A stretch of DNA of 64,000 nt from Bacillus sp. MM2020_4. GTDB taxonomy: Bacteria; Bacillota; Bacilli; Bacillales; Cytobacillaceae. The stretch lies in NCBI RefSeq assembly GCF_011250555.1, contig NZ_JAANMZ010000012.1, positions 30,345 through 94,344 on the forward strand, read 5' to 3'. Position numbers and translations under genes: made by a program. The stretch's first letter is position 1, and each line of letters opens with the position of its first letter. The notes below the pieces were generated by a model that worked only from the letters and a program-made list of their open reading frames with translations, ran no database searches and was not told the DNA's origin. This document shows, one piece after another, positions 9,280 to 17,097 of the stretch.

Positions 9280-10242
9280 TTATTGATTTTTTGGTAAATC
9301 TTTATAAGCGGTAATTCCCCCGATACTATCAGCGGATTTTATCGCATTAAGAATTGCCCTTTCCATGACCATCGCTGCCAACCCGCCAATAACATCTACA
9401 GGGATTCTTTCCCCTCCAGTGGCAACAGCGAAAATTGTATCACCATCAAACATGGTGTGCGCTGGAAAAATCGTTCTCGCATATCCGTCTTGGGCCATTT
9501 GCGCCACCTTCGTTGCCTCCGCCTTCGTTAACTCGGCATTCACCGCTACTACTCCAATGGTGGTATTTGAACCGGCAGGAATGGTGGATTGATAGTTTTG
9601 TTCGAGAAGTTTGATACTATCAAGAATCATTCCATTCTTATACGGCCCAGCTAAAATGTCACCCGTGGATGGTTCGCGGACATCCCCAGCTGGATTAACG
9701 GCAACAATGGCACCAATCACAACACCATTTTCTAAACGGAGTGATGCACTTCCGAGTCCGCCCTTCATACAAAAGCCGAGACCGGCTAATTTACCAGCAG
9801 TTGCTCCACAACCGGCCCCATAATTGCCAGTAATAAATTTCTCTGCCGTCGCCGCTTTTGCGGCATCATATCCCATCTGTTTGTCAGGCCGCATCTTTGG
9901 GTCACCAAAAGGGAGGTCGAATAGAACAGCTGCCGGGACAATGGGTACCTTGGCCACACCCACATCCAGGCCAATATCTTCTTCCTCTAAAAATTGCATC
10001 ACACCGGAGGCGGCATCCAACCCAAACGCACTGCCGCCACTTAAACAAATACCATGGACTTTTTCAACGAGATTTATAGGATTCAATAGATCGGTTTCCC
10101 GGGTTCCGGGCGCAGAACCTCTGACGTCCACCCCCGCAACTGCACCACTTTCAAAAAGGATGGCTGTACACCCAGTAAGGGCCTGGTGATCTTCTTTATT
10201 TCCAACTTTTACACCTGGAACATCCGTGATTTGATCATTCAT
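9280..10242 (-). CDS. P1 family peptidase (DmpA/NylC-like N-terminal nucleophile hydrolase)
   Basis: A 320-residue member of the DmpA/NylC group, made as one chain that cuts itself before a nucleophilic Thr or Ser. The probable cut is between Asn226 and Thr227 in GSNTTIGVVAVN. Upstream family landmarks are the N-terminal DVPGVKVGN, CLSGGSAFGLDAASG (65-80) and GNYGAGCGATAGK (139-151). Known relatives release N-terminal D- or beta-amino acids from peptides and amides, or hydrolyse nylon oligomers. The gene starts 3 bases after the ECF S-component stop, which links the enzyme tightly to that transporter. The substrate is unknown. Confidence 0.88.
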   Translation of the reverse strand: MNDQITDVPGVKVGNKEDHQALTGCTAILFESGAVAGVDVRGSAPGTRETDLLNPINLVEKVHGICLSGGSAFGLDAASGVMQFLEEEDIGLDVGVAKVPIVPAAVLFDLPFGDPKMRPDKQMGYDAAKAATAEKFITGNYGAGCGATAGKLAGLGFCMKGGLGSASLRLENGVVIGAIVAVNPAGDVREPSTGDILAGPYKNGMILDSIKLLEQNYQSTIPAGSNTTIGVVAVNAELTKAEATKVAQMAQDGYARTIFPAHTMFDGDTIFAVATGGERIPVDVIGGLAAMVMERAILNAIKSADSIGGITAYKDLPKNQ

Positions 10243-10245
10243 TTT

Positions 10246-10797
10246 TTAAAGATCCCTGGAAATCTTTGATTTTTGACCTTTGCCAATCTGTTTCCACGCT
10301 AATACAACTGCTAACGTAACAATGGTACCAACAATGGCTTCAGGGATTCCGTTTGTTATGCCAACTGTCCAAGCAACTCCTGGGGTTAAATAATGACGGA
10401 TGACAGCCATTGTTAACACAAGGACCGTGTTTGCCAATGTCCCGATAAAGGCGGCGGCTCCCACTGCAAGGTATTCACTCTTGCGACGGATTCCAACATA
10501 GATCAGCCATGCCACTACGCCAATGAAAAGCCGGGGTAAAATCGCAACCAATGGATCCTTAAAGAGTGGAACGGTTGCATTTAGGAAGGAAGAAATTCCA
10601 AAAATAGCTCCAACTATTAAGCCGACGACCGGTCCCTGCATTATGCCACCAATAATCGCAGGAATGTGCATGATCGTGGCATTCCCTGCTGCCGTTGGAA
10701 CAGGAATATACCCCAACCTGGTTACCCCTAGTAGAATGGCTACCGCACCCAGCACACCTGCAATGACAATATCGCGAACTGTTAATCCCTTTTTCAT
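10246..10797 (-). CDS. ECF transporter S component (substrate-binding membrane subunit)
   Basis: A hydrophobic protein of 183 residues with about six membrane segments and the general S-component features: an N-terminal region ahead of the first helix, HIPAIIGGIMQGPVVGLIVGAIFG (about 44-66) and a basic C-terminus. S components bind a micronutrient or small metabolite from outside and dock onto the EcfA1-EcfA2-EcfT energising module. All three partners are encoded directly upstream, so this is a dedicated (group I-like) system. The sequence did not match biotin, riboflavin, thiamine or folate S components closely enough to name a ligand. The two amidohydrolases downstream suggest a conjugated or peptide-like ligand. 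Confidence 0.82.
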   Translation of the reverse strand: MKKGLTVRDIVIAGVLGAVAILLGVTRLGYIPVPTAAGNATIMHIPAIIGGIMQGPVVGLIVGAIFGISSFLNATVPLFKDPLVAILPRLFIGVVAWLIYVGIRRKSEYLAVGAAAFIGTLANTVLVLTMAVIRHYLTPGVAWTVGITNGIPEAIVGTIVTLAVVLAWKQIGKGQKSKISRDL

Positions 10798-10833
10798 AGT
10801 ATTTCTCCCCTTTTGTTTTTGGTATTTTTCACA

Positions 10834-11676
10834 TTAAAAAGGAAACGGATAAAAAAGCAGTAGGAAAGCGAATAAAAGTCCAACCAATAAAACAAGATAA
10901 TCCTTTGCTAATGCTTGATACACGGAGTAGGAGCTCCTGTCGCCACCAGGTGTATAGCAGCGGGATTCCATGGCGAGAATTAAATCCTCGGCCCTAGACA
11001 AGGCGATATTAAATAACGGAATAATGATGGGAAACATTTCTTTTGTCCTTTGAATGATTCTCCACCAGCCGCCGGTACCAAAGTCGGCCCCCCTTGACGC
11101 TTGTGCCTTCATCATTTTTTCCATCTCGATGGCGAAGGTTGGGACGAATCGAATGGCAATCGTTGTAATCAGCGAGATTTCGTGGACTGGAAAATGAATC
11201 TTCTTTAACGGACTGAGTAAGCTTTGAATGGAATGTGTTAATTCTGTGGTGGAAGTCGATAAGGTGAGAACACTGCTTAAGAAGATAATTTCAATAAACC
11301 GAACGGCTGAAACAATCACCAATCGAATACTTTCACTCGTGATGAGGATAAACCCATAATCAACAAATACTTTGCCATCGGAAAAGAGCTGTCCTTGAAA
11401 AAGCAGCTGTAAAATGGCTAAGATAACAATAAACGGGATGGCTGGTTTCACACCTGATAACCCATAGCTAATGGGAATTTTGGATCCCCAGAATAAATAG
11501 AGGGATAAGACTAAACCGATGGCATTCCCGATATAACTCGTATTCAGCGCAATCGCCATCACGAGAATGACAAAAGCAAGCAGCTTTATTCTCGGGTCTA
11601 ACCGATGAATAAAGGAGCCGGTTGGTACGTACTGTCCAATGGTAATATTACGGGATATATCAAATTCGCTTGACAT
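10834..11676 (-). CDS. ecfT: Energy-coupling factor transporter transmembrane protein EcfT
   Basis: Integral membrane coupling subunit of 280 residues from the chosen ATG (11674-11676, behind GGGAGGGG). The longer open frame up to 11709 would overlap EcfA2 further without an RBS. The protein has several hydrophobic helices and the two cytoplasmic coupling motifs of EcfT: QASRGADFG and AMESRCYTPG (usually ending ARG; the second motif here reads SRC, a variant). The gene overlaps the end of EcfA2 by 17 bases, so translation is probably coupled. Together with EcfA1, EcfA2 and the S component it forms a complete ECF importer. Confidence 0.88.
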   Translation of the reverse strand: MSSEFDISRNITIGQYVPTGSFIHRLDPRIKLLAFVILVMAIALNTSYIGNAIGLVLSLYLFWGSKIPISYGLSGVKPAIPFIVILAILQLLFQGQLFSDGKVFVDYGFILITSESIRLVIVSAVRFIEIIFLSSVLTLSTSTTELTHSIQSLLSPLKKIHFPVHEISLITTIAIRFVPTFAIEMEKMMKAQASRGADFGTGGWWRIIQRTKEMFPIIIPLFNIALSRAEDLILAMESRCYTPGGDRSSYSVYQALAKDYLVLLVGLLFAFLLLFYPFPF

Positions 11677-12556
11677 ATTTCGCCCCTCCCTTCCTGCCTG
11701 TAAGAACATTCAACACTTCATCAGCTGCTTCAGAGATGGAAAAGGCGTCCGTTTTTACTTTGTATCCAAGGTCGCTTAATCGGTACAGAACTTTAACCGT
11801 TTCAGGGGTGCCAATTTGATAACGCTGCAGTTTATCTTTATCCGTAAAAATTTCTTTCGGGGTTCCTGTTAATACGTCGGTCCCATCTGCCATTACATAT
11901 ACCCGATCAGCTAGCATGGCCACCTCCTCCATATTGTGTGACACAAAAACGACAGTTAACTTTTCTTCCTTGTTTAACCGTTTCATTTTATCTAGTAATT
12001 CCTTCCTTGACCTTGGATCCAAACCCGCTGTCGGTTCATCAAGTACCAAAATCTTGGGTTTTAATGCAAGGATCCCCGCTAAGGCTACTTTTCGTTTCTG
12101 GCCGCCGCTTAAGGCAAAGGTCTGTCTGTCCTTCATTTCCTCAAAATCTAACCCTACAACCGACATCGCCCATTTAACGCGCTCCCTCACCTCCTTTAAT
12201 GGAAGGCCTAATTTGAAAGGCCCGTAGGCAATATCATCGCCAATAATTTTTTCGAAAATTTGGTCCTCCGGGTTTTGAAAGACAAGGCCCACCTTCTGTC
12301 TCAGCGTTTTTAAATCTACCTTTTTCTTTGACAGGTCTTCTCCATCTATGACTACCTTTCCGGATTCTGGACGCATTAGCCCATTGAAGTGCTGGATTAA
12401 TGTAGACTTTCCTGACCCCGTATGGCCAATAATGGCAATGCATTCCCCTTCTTCTACAAATAGGTTGGTTTCGTGTAAGGCGACATGCTCCATCGGGGTT
12501 CCTTTCATATACGTATGTGATAGGTTTTCAATTTCGATAATGGATCGCTTCGACAT
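11660..12556 (-). CDS. ecfA2: ECF transporter ATPase EcfA2
   Basis: ABC ATPase of 298 residues with Walker A GHTGSGKST, Q-loop FQNPEDQIFE, signature LSGGQKRK, Walker B ILVLDEPTAGLDP and switch His in FVSHNMEE. The C-terminal extension is usual for EcfA proteins. Its ATG overlaps the stop of EcfA1 (TAATG junction), showing translational coupling. It forms a heterodimer with EcfA1 that powers the transporter. Confidence 0.92.
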   Translation of the reverse strand: MSKRSIIEIENLSHTYMKGTPMEHVALHETNLFVEEGECIAIIGHTGSGKSTLIQHFNGLMRPESGKVVIDGEDLSKKKVDLKTLRQKVGLVFQNPEDQIFEKIIGDDIAYGPFKLGLPLKEVRERVKWAMSVVGLDFEEMKDRQTFALSGGQKRKVALAGILALKPKILVLDEPTAGLDPRSRKELLDKMKRLNKEEKLTVVFVSHNMEEVAMLADRVYVMADGTDVLTGTPKEIFTDKDKLQRYQIGTPETVKVLYRLSDLGYKVKTDAFSISEAADEVLNVLTGRKGGAKYVKRI

Positions 12557-13425
12557 TATCCCACCTCCTCTTTGGAGAGGTTATCCTCCTTGGAGAATTT
12601 CTCCACTTCTTCTATAAACTCCTGTTCTCGAATTAAGTCTTTTGAAAAATCAGATAATTGACCGTGAATGACTTCGGCCATTTGGCTGACAGAGGGAACT
12701 TCTAATTGAAGTTTTTCTAATTCCTCCTTATGTTTAAAAGTTTCACGTGGCGTGTCATCCATCACAATTTGTCCGCCCTCAATGACGATAATCCGGTCAG
12801 CTTCCGCTGCTTCTGACATATGGTGGGTAACGGTAATAATCGTCATTCCACTATTGTTCATTTTTCTCATCACCTGAAGAACTTCTTTTCGACCAAAACT
12901 GTCTAACATATTTGTTGCCTCATCAAAAACAATGCAATCCGGCTGCATGGCTAATACTCCAGCAATCGCAACTCTCTGCTTTTGCCCCCCAGATAAATGA
13001 TGGGGGGGTCGATGACGAAACGGAGACATTTTAACAACGTTTAGCGCGTCATCGACTCTTTTTTTCATTTCTTCTCTTGGGACGCCAATATTCTCCAGTC
13101 CAAATGCAACATCTTCCTCTACGATCGTCGCAACAATTTGATTATCAGGATGTTGAAAGACGGTGCCAACAGAGCGACGAATATCCCGTTTCTTTTTTAT
13201 ATCCTTCGTGTTGTGGCCATGAACCCAGACGTCTCCGTCGTCAGGGGTTAAAATCCCATTAAGGTGTTTAGATAAAGTAGATTTACCTGAGCCATTGTGA
13301 CCAATGATGGCCACATATTCTCCGGGAAAGATGGATAAAGAGATATTCTTCAGCACGGATACTTTCGTTTTTTCGTTAATTTTGTAGGAAAACGATATAT
13401 TTTCTAAGCGAATAATGGGTTCCAT
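12556..13425 (-). CDS. ecfA1: ECF transporter ATPase EcfA1
   Basis: ABC ATPase of 289 residues: Walker A GHNGSGKST, FQHPDNQIVA Q-loop, LSGGQKQRV signature, CIVFDEATNMLD Walker B and VTHHMSEA switch. The Walker B follow-on reads EATNMLD, the usual EcfA1 form. It follows the SDR gene by 26 bases and leads into ecfA2, ecfT and the S component. Most Bacilli keep their general ecfA1-ecfA2-ecfT genes in a ribosomal-protein region; this set sits in a catabolic operon with its own S subunit. Confidence 0.92.
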   Translation of the reverse strand: MEPIIRLENISFSYKINEKTKVSVLKNISLSIFPGEYVAIIGHNGSGKSTLSKHLNGILTPDDGDVWVHGHNTKDIKKKRDIRRSVGTVFQHPDNQIVATIVEEDVAFGLENIGVPREEMKKRVDDALNVVKMSPFRHRPPHHLSGGQKQRVAIAGVLAMQPDCIVFDEATNMLDSFGRKEVLQVMRKMNNSGMTIITVTHHMSEAAEADRIIVIEGGQIVMDDTPRETFKHKEELEKLQLEVPSVSQMAEVIHGQLSDFSKDLIREQEFIEEVEKFSKEDNLSKEEVG

Positions 13426-13451
13426 TTTAAACTCCTTTCTATCGTTTTAGT

Positions 13452-14216
13452 TTAGATTCCACGTCCTCCGTCAATATTTAGGACCTCACCGGTCACCATC
13501 TTAGCCAGATCAGAAGCTAAATAAAGTGCCCCTTTTGCAATATCCTCTGGTTGAATTAATTTTCCCAGTGGGACACTATCTTGAAAGATCTTTTTCATTC
13601 CCTCTTCCTTTTGATCCTCATTTCCAACGAGGAACTTCCCAATCATAGGTGTATCGGCTGGGCCGGGATTAATGGCATTTACTCTAATTTGATAGGGTGC
13701 TAACTCGAGGGCTAATGCTTTGGTCAGCATAATCGCTGCCCCTTTTGATGCACAATACGCATTTAACCCGGGTCTCGCTCTGATACCAGCAATGGAAGCA
13801 ATAGTAACAATACTTCCACTCTTTTGTTGTTTCATGATCGGAACCGCATACTTAGAGGTTAAAAAGATGGATTTGGTATTCACATTCATGATTACATCCC
13901 ATTGTTCCACGGTTAATTCCTCTATCGATGTGAAGGATTGTGGAACACCGGCACAATTAATGACAATATCCAATCCGTTATATACTTCCACTGTTTGATT
14001 CACAAGGTTTGCCACATCCGAATCATTCGTTACATCGGCTTGAATGGCCTGCACATGGTTTACACCGGTGTCACTTGCCGCTGTTATGGCTGACTGAACA
14101 TGTAAATCAGCAAACGTTACATTAGCCCCTTCATGAGCGAAAGTCTGCGCAATCGCTTTCCCCATTCCCGATCCTGCTCCAGTTACAATTGCCGTTTTTC
14201 CATTTAATATAGTCAT
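13452..14216 (-). CDS. SDR family oxidoreductase (FabG-like)
   Basis: Classical short-chain dehydrogenase of 254 residues with NAD(P) motif TGAGSGMGKA, the NCAG-type strand motif, catalytic Ser near IASIAG and Tyr-Lys in NAYCASKGA. The final NIDGGRGI is the usual C-terminal signature. It would oxidise or reduce a hydroxyl/keto group of the pathway intermediate. It lies between the dehydrogenase at 14279 and the ECF genes in the same operon and starts behind GGAGGTG. Confidence 0.88.
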   Translation of the reverse strand: MTILNGKTAIVTGAGSGMGKAIAQTFAHEGANVTFADLHVQSAITAASDTGVNHVQAIQADVTNDSDVANLVNQTVEVYNGLDIVINCAGVPQSFTSIEELTVEQWDVIMNVNTKSIFLTSKYAVPIMKQQKSGSIVTIASIAGIRARPGLNAYCASKGAAIMLTKALALELAPYQIRVNAINPGPADTPMIGKFLVGNEDQKEEGMKKIFQDSVPLGKLIQPEDIAKGALYLASDLAKMVTGEVLNIDGGRGI

Positions 14217-14278
14217 AGGATAGACACCTCCGGTAATTTATACTTGAAATCCATTTTTTTCTCAAAAAGAAGCAGCAT

Positions 14279-15367
14279 TTAGATTTTAGGACTAAGGCTT
14301 AATTGAACCATTTTCGCGATAATTGCGTCCCCCATTTCAGTGGTTGTCGCCGTCCCCCTTAGGTCAGGTGTTCTTATCTTCCCTTCTACCAATACCCCTT
14401 CAATGGCATCTAGGATTAATTTCGCAACATCAGGGAGTTTAAGATGGTCCATCATGAGACTAAGGCTCCAAATAGAAGCGATGGGATTGGCGATTCCTTT
14501 TCCCGCAATGTCAGGAGCAGAACCATGGATCGGTTCAAACATGGAGGGATAGATCCGCTCGGGATTGATGTTCCCAGATGGAGCCAACCCTAATCCCCCT
14601 ACTATCGCTGCCCCTAAATCTGTTAGAATATCACCAAATAAATTACTGCCCACAATGACATCGAGTGTCTCCGGTTTAGAAATAAAATAGGTAGCAAGGG
14701 CATCAATATGGTAGAGCTGTGTTTTTACATCTGGATAACTATTCCCTATTTCATTCACCATTTCATCCCAAAAAGGCATGGTAAAGTTAATTGCATTCGA
14801 TTTTGTTGCCACCGTAAGATTTTTCTTTGCCCTTTTTTCAGCCATGGAAAAAGCATAGTTTAATATTCTTTCAGAACCGAACCTAGTAAAAATGTTATTT
14901 TGCACAGCTAATTCATAGGGCGTTCCTTCATGAACCCGTCCGCCCATATTGGTATACTCCCCTTCGGTATTCTCCCTAATGACAACAAAATCAAGGTCTT
15001 TATGGTCTTTATACCTTAATGGGCTTTCAATACCTTGAAGCAGTTTAATGGGCCGCAAATTCACATACTGTTGAAATTTCCGGCGAATAGGCAAAATGAG
15101 CTCCCACACTGAAATGTGATCTGGTACAGATTTGGCACCAACAGCTCCAAATAGAATAACGTCGAAATCTTTTAATAGATCTAATCCATTTTCAGGCATC
15201 ATTCTTCCATTTTGAAGATAATAATCACAGCCCCAATCAAAAGATTCAAAAGAAAAAGTCAAACCGCCGTGTATCTCTTCTACTATTTTTACTACCTTTA
15301 TAGCCTCATTCATCACTTCCGGGCCAATTCCATCTCCCGGAATTAACGCAATTGAAAAGTGTTGCAA
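14279..15367 (-). CDS. Tartrate/D-malate dehydrogenase-like enzyme (isocitrate/isopropylmalate dehydrogenase family)
   Basis: A beta-decarboxylating dehydrogenase of 362 residues. Family landmarks are IALIPGDGIGPEV, the substrate-binding arginines in LPIRRKFQQYVNLRP, VVIRENTEGEY, the Lys/Asn motif TKSNAINF, metal-binding DILTDLGAAIVGG and NAD-selecting EPIHGSAPDIAGKGIANP. The loop sequence is closest to the tartrate dehydrogenase/YcsA (D-malate) subgroup rather than leucine biosynthesis. The frame opens at 15388, but AAAGGAG lies 8 bases before a TTG at 15365-15367, so that start is used. It probably decarboxylates a 2-hydroxy-dicarboxylate produced in this pathway. Confidence 0.85.
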   Translation of the reverse strand: MQHFSIALIPGDGIGPEVMNEAIKVVKIVEEIHGGLTFSFESFDWGCDYYLQNGRMMPENGLDLLKDFDVILFGAVGAKSVPDHISVWELILPIRRKFQQYVNLRPIKLLQGIESPLRYKDHKDLDFVVIRENTEGEYTNMGGRVHEGTPYELAVQNNIFTRFGSERILNYAFSMAEKRAKKNLTVATKSNAINFTMPFWDEMVNEIGNSYPDVKTQLYHIDALATYFISKPETLDVIVGSNLFGDILTDLGAAIVGGLGLAPSGNINPERIYPSMFEPIHGSAPDIAGKGIANPIASIWSLSLMMDHLKLPDVAKLILDAIEGVLVEGKIRTPDLRGTATTTEMGDAIIAKMVQLSLSPKI

Positions 15368-15433
15368 CTCTATCACTCCTTTCATCAATCATTTCTATTC
15401 CCTGCATAAGATTTCCTTACCGTTGACACACGT

Positions 15434-16885
15434 TTATTCCGCGCTTTTTATTTTTATCGCGATGTTTTTTAATTGCGTATAATTCCTTAGTGCTTCCACA
15501 CCTTTTTCACGGCCAATTCCACTTTTTTTATAACCGCCAAATGGAAGTTCGACCCCACCGGCTGCACCAAAGTCATTGATAAAGACCTGCCCGCTTTTCA
15601 CTTTACTTGCAATTCTGTGTGCCCGTGATAGATCATTTGTCCAAATCCCTGTTACGAGACCATATGAAGTTCCATTTGCTAATGTAATAGCTTCCATTTC
15701 TGTTTCAAATTCAAATACAGTCAAAACGGGGCCAAAGACTTCCTCCTGAGCTATTTCACTCATTGGGGAAGCGTTTTCAATTATGGTCGGTTCAAAATAA
15801 TATCCATCTTCCAACCCTTCCAGCTTTGCCCGCCTTCCACCCATGATGACACGTGCACCTTGCTCTTTTGCTCTTTCAACCATTGCAAGTATTCGATCAA
15901 ACTGCCTTTTTGAAATAATGGGGCCTAGCTCGCTGTCATGAACCCCAGGGCCTAGTTTAATTCTTTTCATTCTCTCGATTAATTTCTCCATCCATTCATC
16001 TTTAATTTTAGAATGAATGAGCAACCTTGAACCGGCAGAACATGTTTGACCCGCATTCTGAATAATTGATCGTGTAACCCATGTAACCGCTTCTTCCATA
16101 TCACAATCTGGAAAAACAATATGGGGTGATTTCCCTCCCAGTTCGAGTGTGACAGGAACAATATTTTTCGCCGCAGAGATCATTACACTTGTGCCGGTAT
16201 TAACTGAACCAGTAAATGTGATGTGATTGACATCAGGGTGATTGACCAATGCTGCTCCTGCTTCTGTACCATAGCCTGTTACAACTTGTAGAGCACCTTT
16301 CAGGACTTCAATCTCGGAAAATATTTCTGCTAACGTTAAGGCCGATAGAGGAGTATCTTCAGCAGGTTTCACCACCACTGTATTTCCAACCCCTATGGCG
16401 GCTGCCACTCCCCTTGAAGTGATCTGAAGTGGATAATTCCAAGGAATCACTTGCGCACAAACACCCATTGGTTCACGAACCGTGTAGTCAATCACATTTG
16501 GCGCTACCGGGATGGTTTCTCCAAACATCTTATCCGCAACACCTGCATAGTACTCAAAATAGCGCGCACTACTTTCAACATCGCTTCTAGCCTGCGATAG
16601 CGGCTTGCCGGTGTCCAAGGTCTCAATTAAGGCAAGCTCATCAGATCTTTCACGTACTTTTCGGGCAACCTCATAAAGTGCATTTCCCCTTATACCAGGT
16701 TTTACTGATTGCCATTCATTGGATTCAAAAGCATTTTTCGCCGCGGTTACTGCTTGATGTACATCTTCCTTATTTCCCCTGGGAACTCTGGCAATTACCT
16801 CATGATTGGCAGGATTGTATGTTGGAAAAAACTCTCCAGAAACGGACTTTACCCATTCACTATTGATATACATTTTTTGCTCCAT
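15434..16885 (-). CDS. Aldehyde dehydrogenase (NAD(P)+), betaine-aldehyde type
   Basis: A 483-residue ALDH with the general base Glu in LELGGKSP (near 247), the catalytic Cys in NAGQTCSAGSR (near 281), the cofactor-binding TGSVNTG and the C-terminal PFGGYKKSGIGREKG. This pattern is typical of the broad betaine/gamma-aminobutyraldehyde/aromatic aldehyde group, so the substrate is not defined. It is the first gene of the operon and starts behind GGAGGT, 96 bases downstream of the sigma-54 promoter core. Confidence 0.9.
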   Translation of the reverse strand: MEQKMYINSEWVKSVSGEFFPTYNPANHEVIARVPRGNKEDVHQAVTAAKNAFESNEWQSVKPGIRGNALYEVARKVRERSDELALIETLDTGKPLSQARSDVESSARYFEYYAGVADKMFGETIPVAPNVIDYTVREPMGVCAQVIPWNYPLQITSRGVAAAIGVGNTVVVKPAEDTPLSALTLAEIFSEIEVLKGALQVVTGYGTEAGAALVNHPDVNHITFTGSVNTGTSVMISAAKNIVPVTLELGGKSPHIVFPDCDMEEAVTWVTRSIIQNAGQTCSAGSRLLIHSKIKDEWMEKLIERMKRIKLGPGVHDSELGPIISKRQFDRILAMVERAKEQGARVIMGGRRAKLEGLEDGYYFEPTIIENASPMSEIAQEEVFGPVLTVFEFETEMEAITLANGTSYGLVTGIWTNDLSRAHRIASKVKSGQVFINDFGAAGGVELPFGGYKKSGIGREKGVEALRNYTQLKNIAIKIKSAE

Positions 16886-16980
16886 TGTTAACCTCCATTT
16901 TGCCGGGCTATGAATCTTTTACGTTACGAAGCGGTCTTACCCCTTCTATCTCCATTTTAAAATCAATCTCCCTCTATATT

Positions 16981-16996
16981 TGCAATTCTTGTGCCA
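16981..16996 (-). promoter_or_regulatory. Sigma-54 (SigL) -24/-12 promoter
   Basis: On the minus strand the sequence reads TGGCAC, five bases, TTGCA. The GG and GC dinucleotides are exactly ten bases apart, as sigma-54 promoters require, and both half-sites match the consensus. It faces the nine-gene operon starting at 16885, and the sigma-54 activator gene lies just upstream. Confidence 0.88.
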
Positions 16997-17031
16997 TGAT
17001 TATTAAATTCTAAAAAGTCTGAAATATAAAG

Positions 17032-17055
17032 AAAAAACAGGGATAAAAAACCCTG
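17032..17055 (-). terminator. Rho-independent terminator of the sigma-54 activator gene
   Basis: On the minus strand CAGGG and CCCTG form a short stem around a T-rich loop and are followed by TTTTTT. It lies 43 bases after the activator stop and before the sigma-54 promoter, insulating the two units. Confidence 0.6.
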
Positions 17056-17077
17056 CTAGTAAAAACGATGTTTTGAT

Positions 17078-17096
17078 TTGCACCATTAGATTGCAA
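17078..17096. promoter_or_regulatory. Possible enhancer site for the sigma-54 activator
   Basis: TTGCA and TGCAA at 17078-17082 and 17092-17096 form an inverted repeat with a 9-base spacer. It lies about 80 bases upstream of the -24 element, a usual distance for an upstream activator site. Only one short palindrome is visible, so the assignment is tentative. Confidence 0.35.
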
Positions 17097-17097
17097 T

